Below, piece after piece: positions 25,924 to 35,726 of a DNA stretch of 64,000 nucleotides; position 1 is the stretch's first letter, and every line of letters starts with the position of its first letter. The stretch lies in contig CAMNQH010000006.1 of assembly GCA_946549035.1 (NCBI GenBank), positions 25,121 through 89,120 of the forward strand, given 5' to 3'. The DNA comes from an uncultured Lachnospiraceae bacterium (lineage in GTDB: Bacteria > Bacillota > Clostridia > Lachnospirales > Lachnospiraceae). The notes beneath the pieces were generated by a model. That model was not told the origin of the DNA and did not search any database. It was given only the letters and a program-made list of their open reading frames with translations. A program made the translations under genes and the position numbers.

Positions 25924-25952
25924 TTGCTACTATAAAAAGCATAAGTTATAAT
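25924..25952 (+). promoter_or_regulatory. Promoter upstream of the nuclease/transposase remnant
   Basis: TTGCTA (25924-25929) and TATAAT (25947-25952) are 17 bases apart, in front of the small gene at 25979. Confidence 0.65.
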
Positions 25953-25978
25953 AAAGTACAAGGAAGGAATGATAAATT

Positions 25979-26248
25979 GTGAAAGATGGAGAAGTAGTAA
26001 AACGTACGGTAAAGGACAGTGTATTTACCAATTTGTTTGGCGATTCTATGATGCAGTTATATGATCAGGAAGAAATTATGAAAGTATATGTGCGAGGTGA
26101 ACGTAAGAATGCAGCGATTCAGACGACAGTGGAAGTTTGCCAAGATTTTGGCGCGTCATTTCTTGAAACAGTAAATAAGGTGGCTCAAAAATTTTCGATG
26201 TCCCATGAAACAGCGGAAGAAGAGGTTAGAGAATATTGGCAGGATTGA
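25979..26248 (+). pseudogene. Internally deleted Rpn/PD-(D/E)XK nuclease-transposase remnant (possible)
   Basis: This is an 89-aa frame from GTG 25979, preceded by AGGAAGG. Residues about 8-22 (KRTVKDSVFTNLFGD) look like the start of Rpn-family nuclease-type transposase proteins. Residues 28-89 (EEIMKVYVRGERKNAAIQTT, then FSMSHETAEEEVREYW) look like their extreme C-terminus. The catalytic core of roughly 200 residues expected in between is absent. I therefore read it as an in-frame internal deletion. It has a good promoter and an intact frame, so a small functional protein cannot be excluded. Confidence 0.5.
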
Positions 26249-26422
26249 GTGTTAAACGATATGTTGTAATTTTCCCCTTGCGCTGCTTGCCTACGATAAA
26301 AAATAGGAAAGACGAAATACCCCAATATATAGACAGTATATGCAGATAAGGTTGTGTTCCTTATTTTCCACTATTATAATCTAGAAAAGTATCCATAGGA
26401 AAGTCTACCGGAGGAAAATAGA

Positions 26423-27361
26423 ATGGAATCCAGAATTATCAGCGTATATGATTACAATAAGGTAAATCTGGCTGCTTTTCAGCAGCCTTTTCATGTAGAT
26501 AAGGAAAAAATTGACCGGGAAATTCTGCATCTACAGAACCGATACACAAAATGGGTAACAGGAGATGTGGTGGGGGAAGGAGATATGGCTCTTTGCAGCC
26601 TTAAGTCTGACTACCAGCGTTTTCAAAAACCAAAAGTGAAGGTTCTGGTGGGAAGCGGCCTGTTGGATCGGAAGCTAGAGCAGTCGTTGGTGGGAATAAA
26701 GAACGGAGAGCCAAACACAGTGACGCTGCAGCATAATAGCCAGGAGGTGAAAGTGGAAGTAACCGTACTGGAGGTTACAAATAAGCTGATAGAGCCGTTA
26801 AAGGATGACATGACCCAGGAATTGGGAATTCCGGGGGTGGAAACGATCCAGCAATATCGAGAATATTTGACCCAACAGCAGAAGAAGGCTTTTATAGAAG
26901 AAATAGAATATCCCGCCATTCAATTTGTACGGAAAGAAGTTATGAAACAAAGCCAGATGGTTTTAAAACAGGAGGACTGGGAGCAAGTAGTTCGAATGGA
27001 AGAGGGAAGAATCCGTGTACTTGCGTCAAAGGAGGGCTTAAAGCTGGAGACCATGACAGCAAAGGATTTTGAAGGAAAAATCCCGGTAGCCTCTTATCAT
27101 GAACTGCTGGTAAGCCTGCAGCAGTGTGCCTGGGAATCGCTGTCAGAGCATCTACTTGGAATATATTATGCAAAAGAGGAAGGATATCAGCCTGACCAGA
27201 AGGCGTATGATACGTACCTCAAGGAGTATATGCAGTTTTGGCACGAAACCAGAGAAATGTCAGAAAAAATCAATCCCTATGAGTATTATATCTTCCAAGA
27301 GTATAAGAATTATTTTTTTGGAAAAGTTCGTGATTATGTACATGCAAATATTTTGATATAA
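26423..27361 (+). CDS. Trigger factor-like chaperone without the ribosome-binding domain
   Basis: This 312-aa protein resembles the middle and C-terminal parts of trigger factor. Residues about 50-115 look like the FKBP-type prolyl isomerase domain (GEGDMALCSLKS, LLDRKLEQSLVGIKNGEP, KVEVTVLEVTNK). The rest is the long helical arm domain. The N-terminal ribosome-docking domain with its GFRxGxxP loop is missing, and there is no signal peptide. The start at ATG 26423 has a CGGAGGAAAA site. A thioredoxin-like gene follows 31 bases later, suggesting a folding function. It could act in the cytosol on specific clients. Similarity is moderate and function is inferred. Confidence 0.7.
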   Translation: MESRIISVYDYNKVNLAAFQQPFHVDKEKIDREILHLQNRYTKWVTGDVVGEGDMALCSLKSDYQRFQKPKVKVLVGSGLLDRKLEQSLVGIKNGEPNTVTLQHNSQEVKVEVTVLEVTNKLIEPLKDDMTQELGIPGVETIQQYREYLTQQQKKAFIEEIEYPAIQFVRKEVMKQSQMVLKQEDWEQVVRMEEGRIRVLASKEGLKLETMTAKDFEGKIPVASYHELLVSLQQCAWESLSEHLLGIYYAKEEGYQPDQKAYDTYLKEYMQFWHETREMSEKINPYEYYIFQEYKNYFFGKVRDYVHANILI

Positions 27362-27391
27362 CAGCCGGCAGTGCCGGGAAAGGAGCAGATT

Positions 27392-27705
27392 ATGGCAATT
27401 CAATATGCAACAGAAAATAACCTGGAAGAACTGATTGGAGAGGAATTTGCGATTGTAGATTTTTATTCTGAGACTTGCGTACCATGCAAGATGTTTGCTA
27501 AAATATTAGAAGATATTTCAAACGAAATACCGTTTATCAATATTATAAAGGTAACACAACAGAAGTTCCTTCTTTGGGTGAAAAATATCAAATCCAGGCG
27601 GTTCCTACCGTTTTAATTTATCAAAATGGCATGCAGGTGGAAAAAAGGCTTGGGTTGATTCCGGAAGAAGAATTAAAAGAGATTACTTCAAAGTATATGT
27701 ATTAA
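27392..27705 (+). pseudogene. Thioredoxin-like protein, frameshifted
   Basis: From ATG 27392 (AAAGGAG six bases upstream) the protein has a thioredoxin fold start (EEFAIVDFYSETCVPCKMFAKILEDIS) with active site CVPC. After FINIIKV near base 27552 the frame stops matching and ends early at 27616. Reading one base earlier gives the expected second half: NTTEVPSLGEKYQIQAVPTV, then LIYQNGMQVEKRLGLIPEEE, to a stop at 27705. A single-base loss in the codon after AAGGT explains everything, because restoring it gives KVNTTEVP. It is either a real disruption or a sequencing error. The intact product would be a disulfide reductase of about 104 residues. Confidence 0.85.
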
Positions 27706-27781
27706 ACTACAGCAAGATTCTTTATTTTGATACGCTGACCACCCAAATATAAAAAGCTTAGCCGTAGTGTCAGGAGGGGCC

Positions 27782-29053
27782 ATGGGACTGTCAAAAGAAA
27801 AATATGAAATGTACTGTAAGATTCTGGAGGAAGAACTGCACTTAGCTATGGGCTGTACAGAGCCCATTGCCATAGCATATGCGGCTGCAATCGCCAGGGA
27901 TGCCTTACAGGAGCTGCCGAAAGAGCTTCATGTAGAATTAAGCAGAAATATTATTAAAAATGTGAAAAGCGTAGTAGTTCCCGCAACCGGAGGACAAAAG
28001 GGAATTCCGGCAGCTTTGGCGGCGGGAACGATTGCCGCCTGTCCCAAGAGGGAGCTGGAGGTGCTTTCCGGGCTGACAAAGGAAGACATTCCAAAGATTG
28101 CAGATTTTTTGAAAAGCTGCAGTATCCAGACGGAGGAGGCGGATACAGACCATATTTTTGATATTCAGTTGACGGCCAAAGGAACACAGGAAGAAGTATT
28201 TGTACGTATTGTGGATTATCATACCAATGTAGTGCTGGTTACTAAAAACGGCGTATGCCTCCGAGAAGAGGCGCAAGGAGAGGCGAAGGAGAGCCGGACA
28301 GACCGCAGCCAGATGAATGTAAAGGATATTGTGGAGTTTGCACAGACGGCTGAACTGGAAGATGTACAGGAACTGTTAAAACGGCAGCTCTCCTGCAATA
28401 TGGCTATTGCAAGAGAAGGGCTTCGCGGGACGTACGGCGCTTGTGTTGGAAAGGTCATGTATGGGGACGGGAAGATTAGCGTACGGCAGAAGGCCAGGGC
28501 GTATGCAGCGGCCGGCTCGGACGCCAGGATGAACGGTTGTGAGCTTCCGGTATGTATTTTGTCCGGCAGCGGGAATCAGGGAATGACAGCATCCGTTCCC
28601 GTAGCAGTGTATGGAGAAGCGCTTGGCGTTAATCAGGAAATTTTGCTCCGGGTGCTGCTGGTGTCCGATTTGGTGACAATCCATCAGAAAACGGGAATCG
28701 GGTGCTTGTCCGCATACTGCGGGGCAATCAGCGCAGGCTGTGGCTGCGGAGCCGGTATTGCCTTTTTGCAGGGAGGCGGCTATGAGGAAATCGCTCATAC
28801 CATTGTAAACGCAGTGGCTATTTTATCCGGAACGATTTGCGACGGAGCAAAGTCCTCCTGCGCTGCCAAAATCTCCATGGCGGTAGATGCTGGAATTCTT
28901 GGATATGAGATGTACCGAGAGGGCCATCAGTTTTATGACGGAGAAGGCATTGTGAAGAAAGGTGTGGAAAATACCATACAGAACGTAGGAAAACTGGCCT
29001 GTGTGGGTATGCGGGATACAGATAAAGAAATTGTAAAAATTATGTTGGAGTAG
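27782..29053 (+). CDS. L-cysteine desulfidase / serine dehydratase alpha-like family protein (UPF0597)
   Basis: This 423-aa protein belongs to the CyuA/YhaM family (UPF0597). It has the conserved GCTEPIAIAYAAA near the N-terminus, PATGGQKGIPAALAAGTIA, SGSGNQGMTASVPVAVYGEA and a Cys-rich GCLSAYCGAISAGCGCGAGI. Family members use an oxygen-sensitive iron-sulfur cluster to break L-cysteine into pyruvate, ammonia and sulfide, and are related to L-serine dehydratase. ATG 27782 directly follows AGGAGGGG, so an upstream in-frame start at 27767 is not needed. It is a stand-alone gene, and I see no cysteine-responsive regulator nearby. Confidence 0.9.
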   Translation: MGLSKEKYEMYCKILEEELHLAMGCTEPIAIAYAAAIARDALQELPKELHVELSRNIIKNVKSVVVPATGGQKGIPAALAAGTIAACPKRELEVLSGLTKEDIPKIADFLKSCSIQTEEADTDHIFDIQLTAKGTQEEVFVRIVDYHTNVVLVTKNGVCLREEAQGEAKESRTDRSQMNVKDIVEFAQTAELEDVQELLKRQLSCNMAIAREGLRGTYGACVGKVMYGDGKISVRQKARAYAAAGSDARMNGCELPVCILSGSGNQGMTASVPVAVYGEALGVNQEILLRVLLVSDLVTIHQKTGIGCLSAYCGAISAGCGCGAGIAFLQGGGYEEIAHTIVNAVAILSGTICDGAKSSCAAKISMAVDAGILGYEMYREGHQFYDGEGIVKKGVENTIQNVGKLACVGMRDTDKEIVKIMLE

Positions 29054-29236
29054 AAAAACAAAAACAGGACAATAAATAGAGGTATTGCAGCTCTGAAAGG
29101 AGAAATTTGCCAGAATCAGCCTTTAGAACTTTTTGAACATTGGTATATTATTGCTTTTTTTACAGATACTAGCTCCATAAGAAATTCTTTCTGAAATACG
29201 GAGGAAAAAGAATTATATGTATATGGAGGAAAAGAG

Positions 29237-29785
29237 ATGAAAGCAACAGGAATTGTTCGCAGAATAGATGATTTGGGCCGGGTAGTAGTGCCGAAAGAGA
29301 TACGAAGAACCTTGCGGATTCGGGAGGGGGATCCTCTGGAAATATTTACGGACCGGGAGGGTGAAATCATTTTGAAAAAATACTCCCCTATCGGCGAGTT
29401 GGGTCAGTTTGCGGAACAATATGCGGAGAGCTTGACACAAAACAGCGGCTGTCTGGTATGTATCACTGATCGGGATCATGTGGTGGCGGCGGCAGGAACC
29501 GGAAGGAAGGATTATGAAGGCAAGCCCATCAGCAAACAGTTGGAAGCGGCGATTGAAGATCGCGGGGCTTTTTTTGCAGTAAAAAATGATAAAGGATTTA
29601 TAAAAATTACTTTGGATGACAAAGAAGAATATCCGGCTCAGGCGGTCAGTACGATTATATGCGAAGGGGATGCTATCGGCGCCGTCGTGCTTTATCAAAA
29701 GGATGAAAAAGAAAAGGTAGGAGATACGTATTTGAAGCTTGCTACCGTGGCGGCAGGGTTTTTGGGCAAACAGATGGAGCAGTAA
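29237..29785 (+). CDS. spoVT: Stage V sporulation protein T, AbrB-type regulator
   Basis: This 182-aa protein has the SpoVT plan: an N-terminal AbrB swapped-hairpin DNA-binding domain (MKATGIVRRIDDLGRVVVPKEIRRTLRIREGDPLEIF) and a C-terminal GAF-like domain (about 55-180). In Bacillus SpoVT acts in the forespore to tune genes controlled by sigma G. Its presence supports a spore-former. The ATG at 29237 follows GGAGGAAAAGAG. A strong bidirectional terminator separates it from the chemotaxis receptor gene. No clear sigma-G promoter was identified by eye. Confidence 0.93.
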   Translation: MKATGIVRRIDDLGRVVVPKEIRRTLRIREGDPLEIFTDREGEIILKKYSPIGELGQFAEQYAESLTQNSGCLVCITDRDHVVAAAGTGRKDYEGKPISKQLEAAIEDRGAFFAVKNDKGFIKITLDDKEEYPAQAVSTIICEGDAIGAVVLYQKDEKEKVGDTYLKLATVAAGFLGKQMEQ

Positions 29786-29791
29786 AAAAAT

Positions 29792-29844
29792 AAGAGCAGC
29801 TATCCTCATCCTTTGGATGATGTATATGAGGACAGCTGCTCTTT
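29792..29844. terminator. Bidirectional terminator between spoVT and the chemotaxis receptor
   Basis: AAGAGCAGCTATCCTCAT (29792-29809) pairs with ATGAGGACAGCTGCTCTT (29826-29843). A T-run on each strand flanks the stem, so it serves both convergent genes. Confidence 0.9.
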
Positions 29845-29857
29845 TGCATATAAGTAA

Positions 29858-31648
29858 TTATTCCTGGAATGAATCGGTGCTTTCGGAGGAAGCCCCATGC
29901 TTTTCTTCATCAAATTGGAACAAATGGATGCTTTTATCCAGCCCATCAGAGATTTGGTGAAGCTGCTCCAGATTATCAGCGACACCAGCCATAATCGTGT
30001 TGACTTCCGCCACTGTTGCAGAGGTTTCCTGGGTGCTGGCGGCATTTTCTTCTGCTATGGCTGTAAGATTCTGCACAATGTCTACTACCGTAATCCGGGC
30101 CTCGTCTAGTTTTTCTGTTCTGGCGGCGATGGAGCGGATATTGTCTATGGATTTGGTAATCCCTTCCTTTACGTTTAAAAATGCTTTTTCTGTCTGTTTC
30201 ACATCTTCATCCTGTTTTGCGATTACCTTTGTGACGGAATCCATAGTCTGAACGGTTTCTTTAAATTCGTTGATCAGGGTATTAATGGTTGCGGTAATTT
30301 GTCTGGCGGAAGCGTTTGATTGTTCCGCTAATTGCTGAATTTGGGATGCTACCACAGAGAAGCCTCTTCCTGCTTCTCCTGCCCGGGCTGCTTCAATAGA
30401 GGCGTTTAAGGACAACAGATTTGTCTGATCTGCAATACCGGTAATAATGTCTGCAGCCTGCCTGATTTCTACCACAGATTCATTGGTGTGAGTCGTTTGG
30501 TCGTAAATAAGCTGAATGGCGTCCTTGGTCTGCTGGTTGACGTCACAAAGGCTGTTCAAGATTTCAATAGCCTCGTCCCCGGCGGAGCGCATGGTGCGGG
30601 CGCTTGTCCGTAATTCTTCGATTTCCTGGTTGGTTTCTGTAATCATATTGCCCATAGTAATGATCTGTTCGGTGGCCGTTTGTGTCTCTTGGGCCTGGGA
30701 AGTTGCGCTATTTGCAATTTCACTCACTGCCGCGTCCATTTGTCCTACGGAACGTCCCACGGCCTCGGCGCTGTTATTCAACGCGTCGGAAGATTGATAT
30801 AATCGCTGAGATTGTTCCATAATATGGGTCAAGTTACCGATTAAGGCTTGTTCCATAGCAGAGGCGGCCTTAGCCATTGCTCCGATTTCATCTTTTCGTT
30901 TGGAAAAATGAAACAGTCGTCCATCATTGGTGAGATCTAAGTCAGATAATTTACCAATCTCTGCGGTAATTCCTATGATGGGCTTGGATAATCGAATGGA
31001 AATAAGGATGCTGACAAAGCCGCAAAGTATTAGTACGGCTAATGCGCCTAGAATGCTTTTGGTAATAACCTGATTGACAGAGCCGAGAGCTTCTGCTTCA
31101 TCGGAAGTAATAATCAGAATGTACTCCATATTTTGGCTTATGTAAAAAGAGGCATATTTTCGAACGCCATTTAATTCATAGGTAATGATTTGCGTTTCCG
31201 GTCTGTTTCCTGATTTTATTTCTGCAAGGAGCTGTTTTACAGCGTCATTTTCAACGGGCTTGTTGATCTTTTCAGCCGTGGGATGATATAGCATGTTTCC
31301 TTGGGCGTCTACCACATAGGCGTAGCTGGATTCCATGTCTTCAATTTGGATATCCCCCACCAGTTCCCGAAGCTTTTCTGGTATTAAAACATAATTTGCG
31401 CCAAGAAGCGTTACTTCTCTGGATAATCGTTCCCCGTTGGTTCTTGCCAGGTCGTTCATATAATCCTTAATTAACGCAGACATGCTGCCCCTAATCAGTG
31501 GTATGCTGATAAATAAGCTGATGGCAGCCGTCGCCACGGTTGCTCCGATTACCAGCAGAAGGATTTTGGTTTTTATGGAGTGGGTAATGCTTACCTTCCA
31601 TTTTGAAATGGTTGTTTTTGGCGGCGTTTGTTTGGTTTTCCCCCTCAT
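29858..31648 (-). CDS. Methyl-accepting chemotaxis protein
   Basis: This 596-aa receptor has a first transmembrane helix (about 30-52), an extracellular sensor of about 145 residues, a second helix (about 200-222), a HAMP segment and a long coiled-coil signalling domain. The signalling hairpin tip is present as [20 protein letters not shown], then [18 protein letters not shown]. It binds an unknown ligand outside the cell and controls CheA inside. No flagellar or che genes are in the window, so it is an orphan receptor here. The gene is alone between two hairpins. Confidence 0.93.
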   Translation of the reverse strand: MRGKTKQTPPKTTISKWKVSITHSIKTKILLLVIGATVATAAISLFISIPLIRGSMSALIKDYMNDLARTNGERLSREVTLLGANYVLIPEKLRELVGDIQIEDMESSYAYVVDAQGNMLYHPTAEKINKPVENDAVKQLLAEIKSGNRPETQIITYELNGVRKYASFYISQNMEYILIITSDEAEALGSVNQVITKSILGALAVLILCGFVSILISIRLSKPIIGITAEIGKLSDLDLTNDGRLFHFSKRKDEIGAMAKAASAMEQALIGNLTHIMEQSQRLYQSSDALNNSAEAVGRSVGQMDAAVSEIANSATSQAQETQTATEQIITMGNMITETNQEIEELRTSARTMRSAGDEAIEILNSLCDVNQQTKDAIQLIYDQTTHTNESVVEIRQAADIITGIADQTNLLSLNASIEAARAGEAGRGFSVVASQIQQLAEQSNASARQITATINTLINEFKETVQTMDSVTKVIAKQDEDVKQTEKAFLNVKEGITKSIDNIRSIAARTEKLDEARITVVDIVQNLTAIAEENAASTQETSATVAEVNTIMAGVADNLEQLHQISDGLDKSIHLFQFDEEKHGASSESTDSFQE

Positions 31649-31808
31649 TTATATTCTCCTTTGTGTGTAATATGGATTGGATTCCATAGATGAAATGTGA
31701 AATAAGTTCTCTCGCATTGGGTTTTATTGATTAACATTTTATCAAATTCCAGTGTTGCTGTAAAGGCATGGGAGATTCATTTTAAAATTTTATGTACTTA
31801 CAAGGGAT

Positions 31809-31842
31809 GAAGCCGGTTGAACGAATAGCTTCAACCGGCTTC
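31809..31842. terminator. Hairpin downstream of the envelope operon
   Basis: GAAGCCGGTTGAA and TTCAACCGGCTTC form a perfect 13-bp stem with an 8-base loop, 29 bases after the stop of the minus-strand G5 lipoprotein gene. It lacks a long T-run on either side. Confidence 0.7.
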
Positions 31843-31870
31843 ATGTCAATGAATGATAATATCGTTGTGA

Positions 31871-32833
31871 TTAAAAGTCTACATATTCCACGCTGCCGTC
31901 GGAATACGTGATTTCGTAATATCCGTGTCCGGAGCCGTCACAATCATAGAAAGCTTTTTGGGATACGATGCTTCTTCCGGAGCTTTCCGAGGGGGCTTCT
32001 TCATAGACAGGAGGAGCTTCCTCTTTTGTACCGACTAGGATAACTTTATTTACGGGCTCCTTCGTAACAGTCTCTGTTGTCACTTCCCTGGATTCCTCTG
32101 TCCCGTCTACATAAGTAATCTGATAGGTGACTTCCTTTTCTCCATTTTCACCTTTCTGGCCCACTTGTTCCTGCCCTTTTGGTAATGAGCTGTCGTCTTC
32201 GTACAGGGTTTCATATCCGATCTCTTCTGTTTCAATAAGTGTGTCGAAGGTTACACGGTTTACTACGATTTCCATTCCGTCTTTTACGGTCTCTGTTATG
32301 GCGGGAGTGACCCGGTCATTCTCACCTAATGTAATTTCTAATTCTGCTAATATGTCGCCCACCGTCTCTTTTTCTGTTTCCCTGGAATAGTTTTCACCAT
32401 CACATTGAACGGTTATGTTGAATAAATAAAAAAGTTTAATGTCCATTCCGTCTGCCAGGTATTCGTCCAAATCATAATTGATATGTTGCTTTTCCCCAAG
32501 GGTGATTCCTTCCTGCTCTAAAAGATCTTTAACGGTTCCGCCAACCATAGTTACTTCTTTCGTTTCGCCGTCAGCGGTAAGTTGGACGGTATGCTTTCTG
32601 GAAATCACAATTTTATGAGCTTCTGAAATTTTTGTGTCCAATGCCGGATCTACTTCATCTCCGTCATTTAAGACAATGTCTGCATCCGTCAGGATCTTTT
32701 CTACGGTTCTTGGCACAGAGACCTCCACCTCTGTGTCAATACCGTTATCGTTAATCTGGATCGTTGCTTTCCCACAGGCGCATAAGCTCATTAAAAGAAT
32801 CATCACGGTAACAAGCGTTGTTTTTCTTTTCAT
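31871..32833 (-). CDS. DUF348/G5-domain lipoprotein
   Basis: This 320-aa protein has the lipobox LCAC (Cys20), so it should be anchored outside the membrane. Three DUF348-type ubiquitin-like repeats follow (about residues 35-80, 83-140 and 142-195; for example VPRTVEKILTDADIVLNDGD and GGTVKDLLEQEGITLGEKQ). Then comes a G5 domain around 195-275 (TFDTLIETEEIGYETLYEDD). Such modules occur in YabE and resuscitation-promoting-factor-like proteins, where they flank cell-wall lytic domains. Here no lytic domain is seen. Its start overlaps the previous gene stop by four bases (ATGA), so it is the last gene of the envelope operon. Confidence 0.85.
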   Translation of the reverse strand: MKRKTTLVTVMILLMSLCACGKATIQINDNGIDTEVEVSVPRTVEKILTDADIVLNDGDEVDPALDTKISEAHKIVISRKHTVQLTADGETKEVTMVGGTVKDLLEQEGITLGEKQHINYDLDEYLADGMDIKLFYLFNITVQCDGENYSRETEKETVGDILAELEITLGENDRVTPAITETVKDGMEIVVNRVTFDTLIETEEIGYETLYEDDSSLPKGQEQVGQKGENGEKEVTYQITYVDGTEESREVTTETVTKEPVNKVILVGTKEEAPPVYEEAPSESSGRSIVSQKAFYDCDGSGHGYYEITYSDGSVEYVDF

Positions 32834-34224
32834 GGCAATAGTTCTCCTTCTTCTATTTTCTTTGTTTGAACGATTTTATAGGTGTTTTGATTTTTTGTCA
32901 CCACTTCAATTTCTACAGGATAAGTTTGTATATCGTTCTTTTTGATGTAAATTTCATATTGATTGGAACCAATATGATAGGCTTTATAATACGTTCCATG
33001 AATCCCCACAATAATATCTGTTTCATCCTCTAAAAAATTTTCATCCACACTTCCGCTGATTTTGTAGTAATTAAAATTATAAACCAAAGATTCCATAGAT
33101 ATGGTAGTGTCAGATTTCGCAACTTCGGCTGCTTTCGGAGGCTCTGTTTTTATTGCGGAAATGATGGGAGGCATTTGGATGTATTCGGAAAGGTTACGCT
33201 CTACTTTTTCAAAGACAACCGTATTTGGATGATACTGTTCCATCAGGACTTCTAATCCATAGGGGACTTCCTTCGTAAACCATGCTTTTTCAAACTGATT
33301 TGCAATGAGCGGAATCAGAGTATTTCCAAAGGAGTCGCGGAACATAAGCAGCGAGCCATTTCCGGTTCCGCCTGCCGTTTCAATCCAGGGATCTTCTACA
33401 CTTTCAGCCTCATTTGTATAAGCGTAGGTTTGTTCTATGGCATAATTATAATTAAATTCCTTCTCTCCATACAAGGTATAGAGCATACGATTCAGGTCGC
33501 CGTCTGTATCTTTGGAACGGCTCACAGTGCTGTCTGCATAATTAATATATGGGTATCCAAGGGCATTCATTATGGAGCTATATGCCATGACCGCGCCTTT
33601 CATATTCCAGTGGGAATCTCGTTTTAAGTATAAAATCTCCTCTTCCTTCCGGAATAATTGGAATAAGTCTGCATAAGGAATCTCAAAATCATGAAGCTTT
33701 GGCGTAAGCAGATCTACATTGTGGACAGGCTCCACGATATAGGAAGCATAATATGGCATGTGTTCTCCATACAGGGTATTTTTATTGGGAGGGATTGTCA
33801 GGATAAAATCACTTCCGTTCTCCTCTACATATTGCCGAACCAGAGATAGGTTATGAGCGAGATTGTATATTTGCCGGTCTGTCATTCGATTGCGCCCCAG
33901 ATAATCATTTAAAGTGGAAGTATAATATAACCATCCGTCTGTTCCATAGGTTACCGTATCCACATTTGAAACTTGAAAGATGGAAGTCTGGATTTTTGCG
34001 TCTGCAAAAATCAGTTCATTGCGAAATGCGAAATGTTCATTAAAATATGTTTCCAGATCTTGAAAGAAATTCAGGTTTAAGGTTCCGTCTTTTGATTTCA
34101 GGCTGGGAAACGAGGACATGGCTTTGTTTTCAGTGCTTACGGTTGTGGGACGAACAGCCATTCCTAGAAAGGGCAGCAGACAGACTGTAATGCAGGCTAT
34201 CATGAATAGTAAGTATTTTTTCAT
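32830..34224 (-). CDS. AlgX/AlgJ-like SGNH acyltransfer protein (DHHW family)
   Basis: This 464-aa protein has one N-terminal membrane anchor (about 5-22) and a large outside domain. The catalytic pattern of AlgX/AlgJ-type O-acetyltransferases is visible: the Asp and His in DSHWNMKGAV and the Ser in MFRDSFGNTL. It also carries GTDGWLYYT and IPPNKNTLYG, typical of the DHHW group. The MBOAT gene directly upstream would supply acyl groups across the membrane and this protein would place them on a surface polymer. The C-terminal 100 residues look like an added beta domain. The acceptor polymer is unknown. Confidence 0.85.
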   Translation of the reverse strand: MKKYLLFMIACITVCLLPFLGMAVRPTTVSTENKAMSSFPSLKSKDGTLNLNFFQDLETYFNEHFAFRNELIFADAKIQTSIFQVSNVDTVTYGTDGWLYYTSTLNDYLGRNRMTDRQIYNLAHNLSLVRQYVEENGSDFILTIPPNKNTLYGEHMPYYASYIVEPVHNVDLLTPKLHDFEIPYADLFQLFRKEEEILYLKRDSHWNMKGAVMAYSSIMNALGYPYINYADSTVSRSKDTDGDLNRMLYTLYGEKEFNYNYAIEQTYAYTNEAESVEDPWIETAGGTGNGSLLMFRDSFGNTLIPLIANQFEKAWFTKEVPYGLEVLMEQYHPNTVVFEKVERNLSEYIQMPPIISAIKTEPPKAAEVAKSDTTISMESLVYNFNYYKISGSVDENFLEDETDIIVGIHGTYYKAYHIGSNQYEIYIKKNDIQTYPVEIEVVTKNQNTYKIVQTKKIEEGELLP

Positions 34225-34268
34225 AAATCGTTCTCCTTTTTTTTTGAAACATCCATGTACCTATTTTC

Positions 34269-35687
34269 CTAAAAACGGAAATAAATAAAAGGATTGTAAG
34301 AACCTCCGGACAGTCTGATGATGCACCACATAAGCAGCGCAAAAGCGGCTATATACAGAATGAACTGTACAAAGGTTTCTTTTGAAGTCAATGTTTCTTC
34401 CTTTTCGGAAACAGCCCGCAATTTCATTGTAAGACTATGGATTGGTCCACAGCCAATGACAGCCGCGACAAGCATTACAATGAAAAATGGTGTTAGCTGC
34501 TGGTGTACAAGAGACATGGATGATGGTGAGAACTGGAAGCCTGTAAACATTTTTCCAATAAATAGCAGTGCAGAGGGTAACGTATCTGCTCTGAAAATCA
34601 CAAATCCTACGGTTACGGTCAGTATAGTATACAGATGCAATATGACGTGAGGAAGTTTTTTCAATGTGGGGATAAATTCTTCAAGGAAACTAAACGCTCC
34701 ATGAAACAGTCCCCAGACGACAAAGGTCCAGTTGGCGCCGTGCCAAAGACCCGTTAGGAAAAATACAAGGATCTTGTGGAACCCTGTCCGTATCCTTCCT
34801 TTGCGGTTACCTCCCAGGGGAATGTACACATACTCTTTAAACCAGGAAGAGAGGGAAATATGCCAGCGGCGCCAAAATTCTTTGATGGTGAGGGAAGCGT
34901 AAGGATGTTCAAAGTTTTCCTTAAAATGAAATCCAAACATTCTTCCAAGTCCGATGGCCATATCACTGTATCCGCTAAAGTCAAAATAAATCTGCATGGT
35001 ATATGCTACTGCGCCAATCCATGCGCCTATGATATTCAAGGAATCAAATTCTTGCTGAAATACTTGGTCCGCAACGACAGCCATAGTATTTGCAATTAAT
35101 ATTTTTTTTCCCAGACCGCAAATAAAGCGTTTTAAACCCAGGGCGGTTTCTCTGATATTCACGCTGCGGGCGTCAATCTCCAGGGCGATATCCTTGTATT
35201 TTACAATAGGCCCTGCGATGAGCTGGGGAAAGAAAGCTATGTAAAGCAATACCTTACCGAAATTTTTTTGACTTTCTACCTGCTGCCGATATACGTCAAT
35301 GACATAGGACAAGGCTTGAAAGGTGAAAAAGGAGATACCGATAGGCAACGCAATTTGAGGAACGTTTATTGTTAAGCGTAATGTGTTGTTTAGAGTCGCT
35401 ATAAAAAATCCGGTATATTTGAATATTCCTAAGAGACCAATATTTAGTACGACGGCTGTGATTAACACAGCCGTCCTGTTTATTTTTCCCATAAGTAAGG
35501 CGCACAGATAATTGAGAAAAGCGCTAAAAATCATCAGAATTACGTAAATCGGTTCTCCAAATGCATAAAAGATCAGGCTTGCAATAATTAGAAGGGCGTT
35601 TCTCACTCTGATGGAAGGTATCACGCAATGCAGACAAAAAACAATGGGAAAAAATACACATAAAAAAATTAATGAGCTAAAAACCAT
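34269..35687 (-). CDS. MBOAT family O-acyltransferase (AlgI/DltB-like)
   Basis: This 472-aa polytopic membrane protein belongs to the AlgI/PatA group of membrane-bound O-acyltransferases. The conserved His is in FLTGLWHGANWTFVVWGLFHG, and the motif FSGYSDMAIGLGRMFGFHFKENF is characteristic. These proteins move acyl groups, usually acetyl, from a cytoplasmic donor to the outer face. The AlgX-like gene 44 bases downstream is the usual partner. Co-occurrence with the repeat-rich surface protein 39 bases upstream suggests that all act on the same cell-surface layer. Confidence 0.93.
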   Translation of the reverse strand: MVFSSLIFLCVFFPIVFCLHCVIPSIRVRNALLIIASLIFYAFGEPIYVILMIFSAFLNYLCALLMGKINRTAVLITAVVLNIGLLGIFKYTGFFIATLNNTLRLTINVPQIALPIGISFFTFQALSYVIDVYRQQVESQKNFGKVLLYIAFFPQLIAGPIVKYKDIALEIDARSVNIRETALGLKRFICGLGKKILIANTMAVVADQVFQQEFDSLNIIGAWIGAVAYTMQIYFDFSGYSDMAIGLGRMFGFHFKENFEHPYASLTIKEFWRRWHISLSSWFKEYVYIPLGGNRKGRIRTGFHKILVFFLTGLWHGANWTFVVWGLFHGAFSFLEEFIPTLKKLPHVILHLYTILTVTVGFVIFRADTLPSALLFIGKMFTGFQFSPSSMSLVHQQLTPFFIVMLVAAVIGCGPIHSLTMKLRAVSEKEETLTSKETFVQFILYIAAFALLMWCIIRLSGGSYNPFIYFRF

Positions 35688-35726
35688 TTGTTTCTCCTTT
35701 GTAACGATATCTACGCCGAGATTCCG

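Noticed and set aside
29213..29809. Minus-strand frame of 198 residues across spoVT
   Set aside because: Shadow of spoVT on the other strand; spoVT itself is a clear family match.
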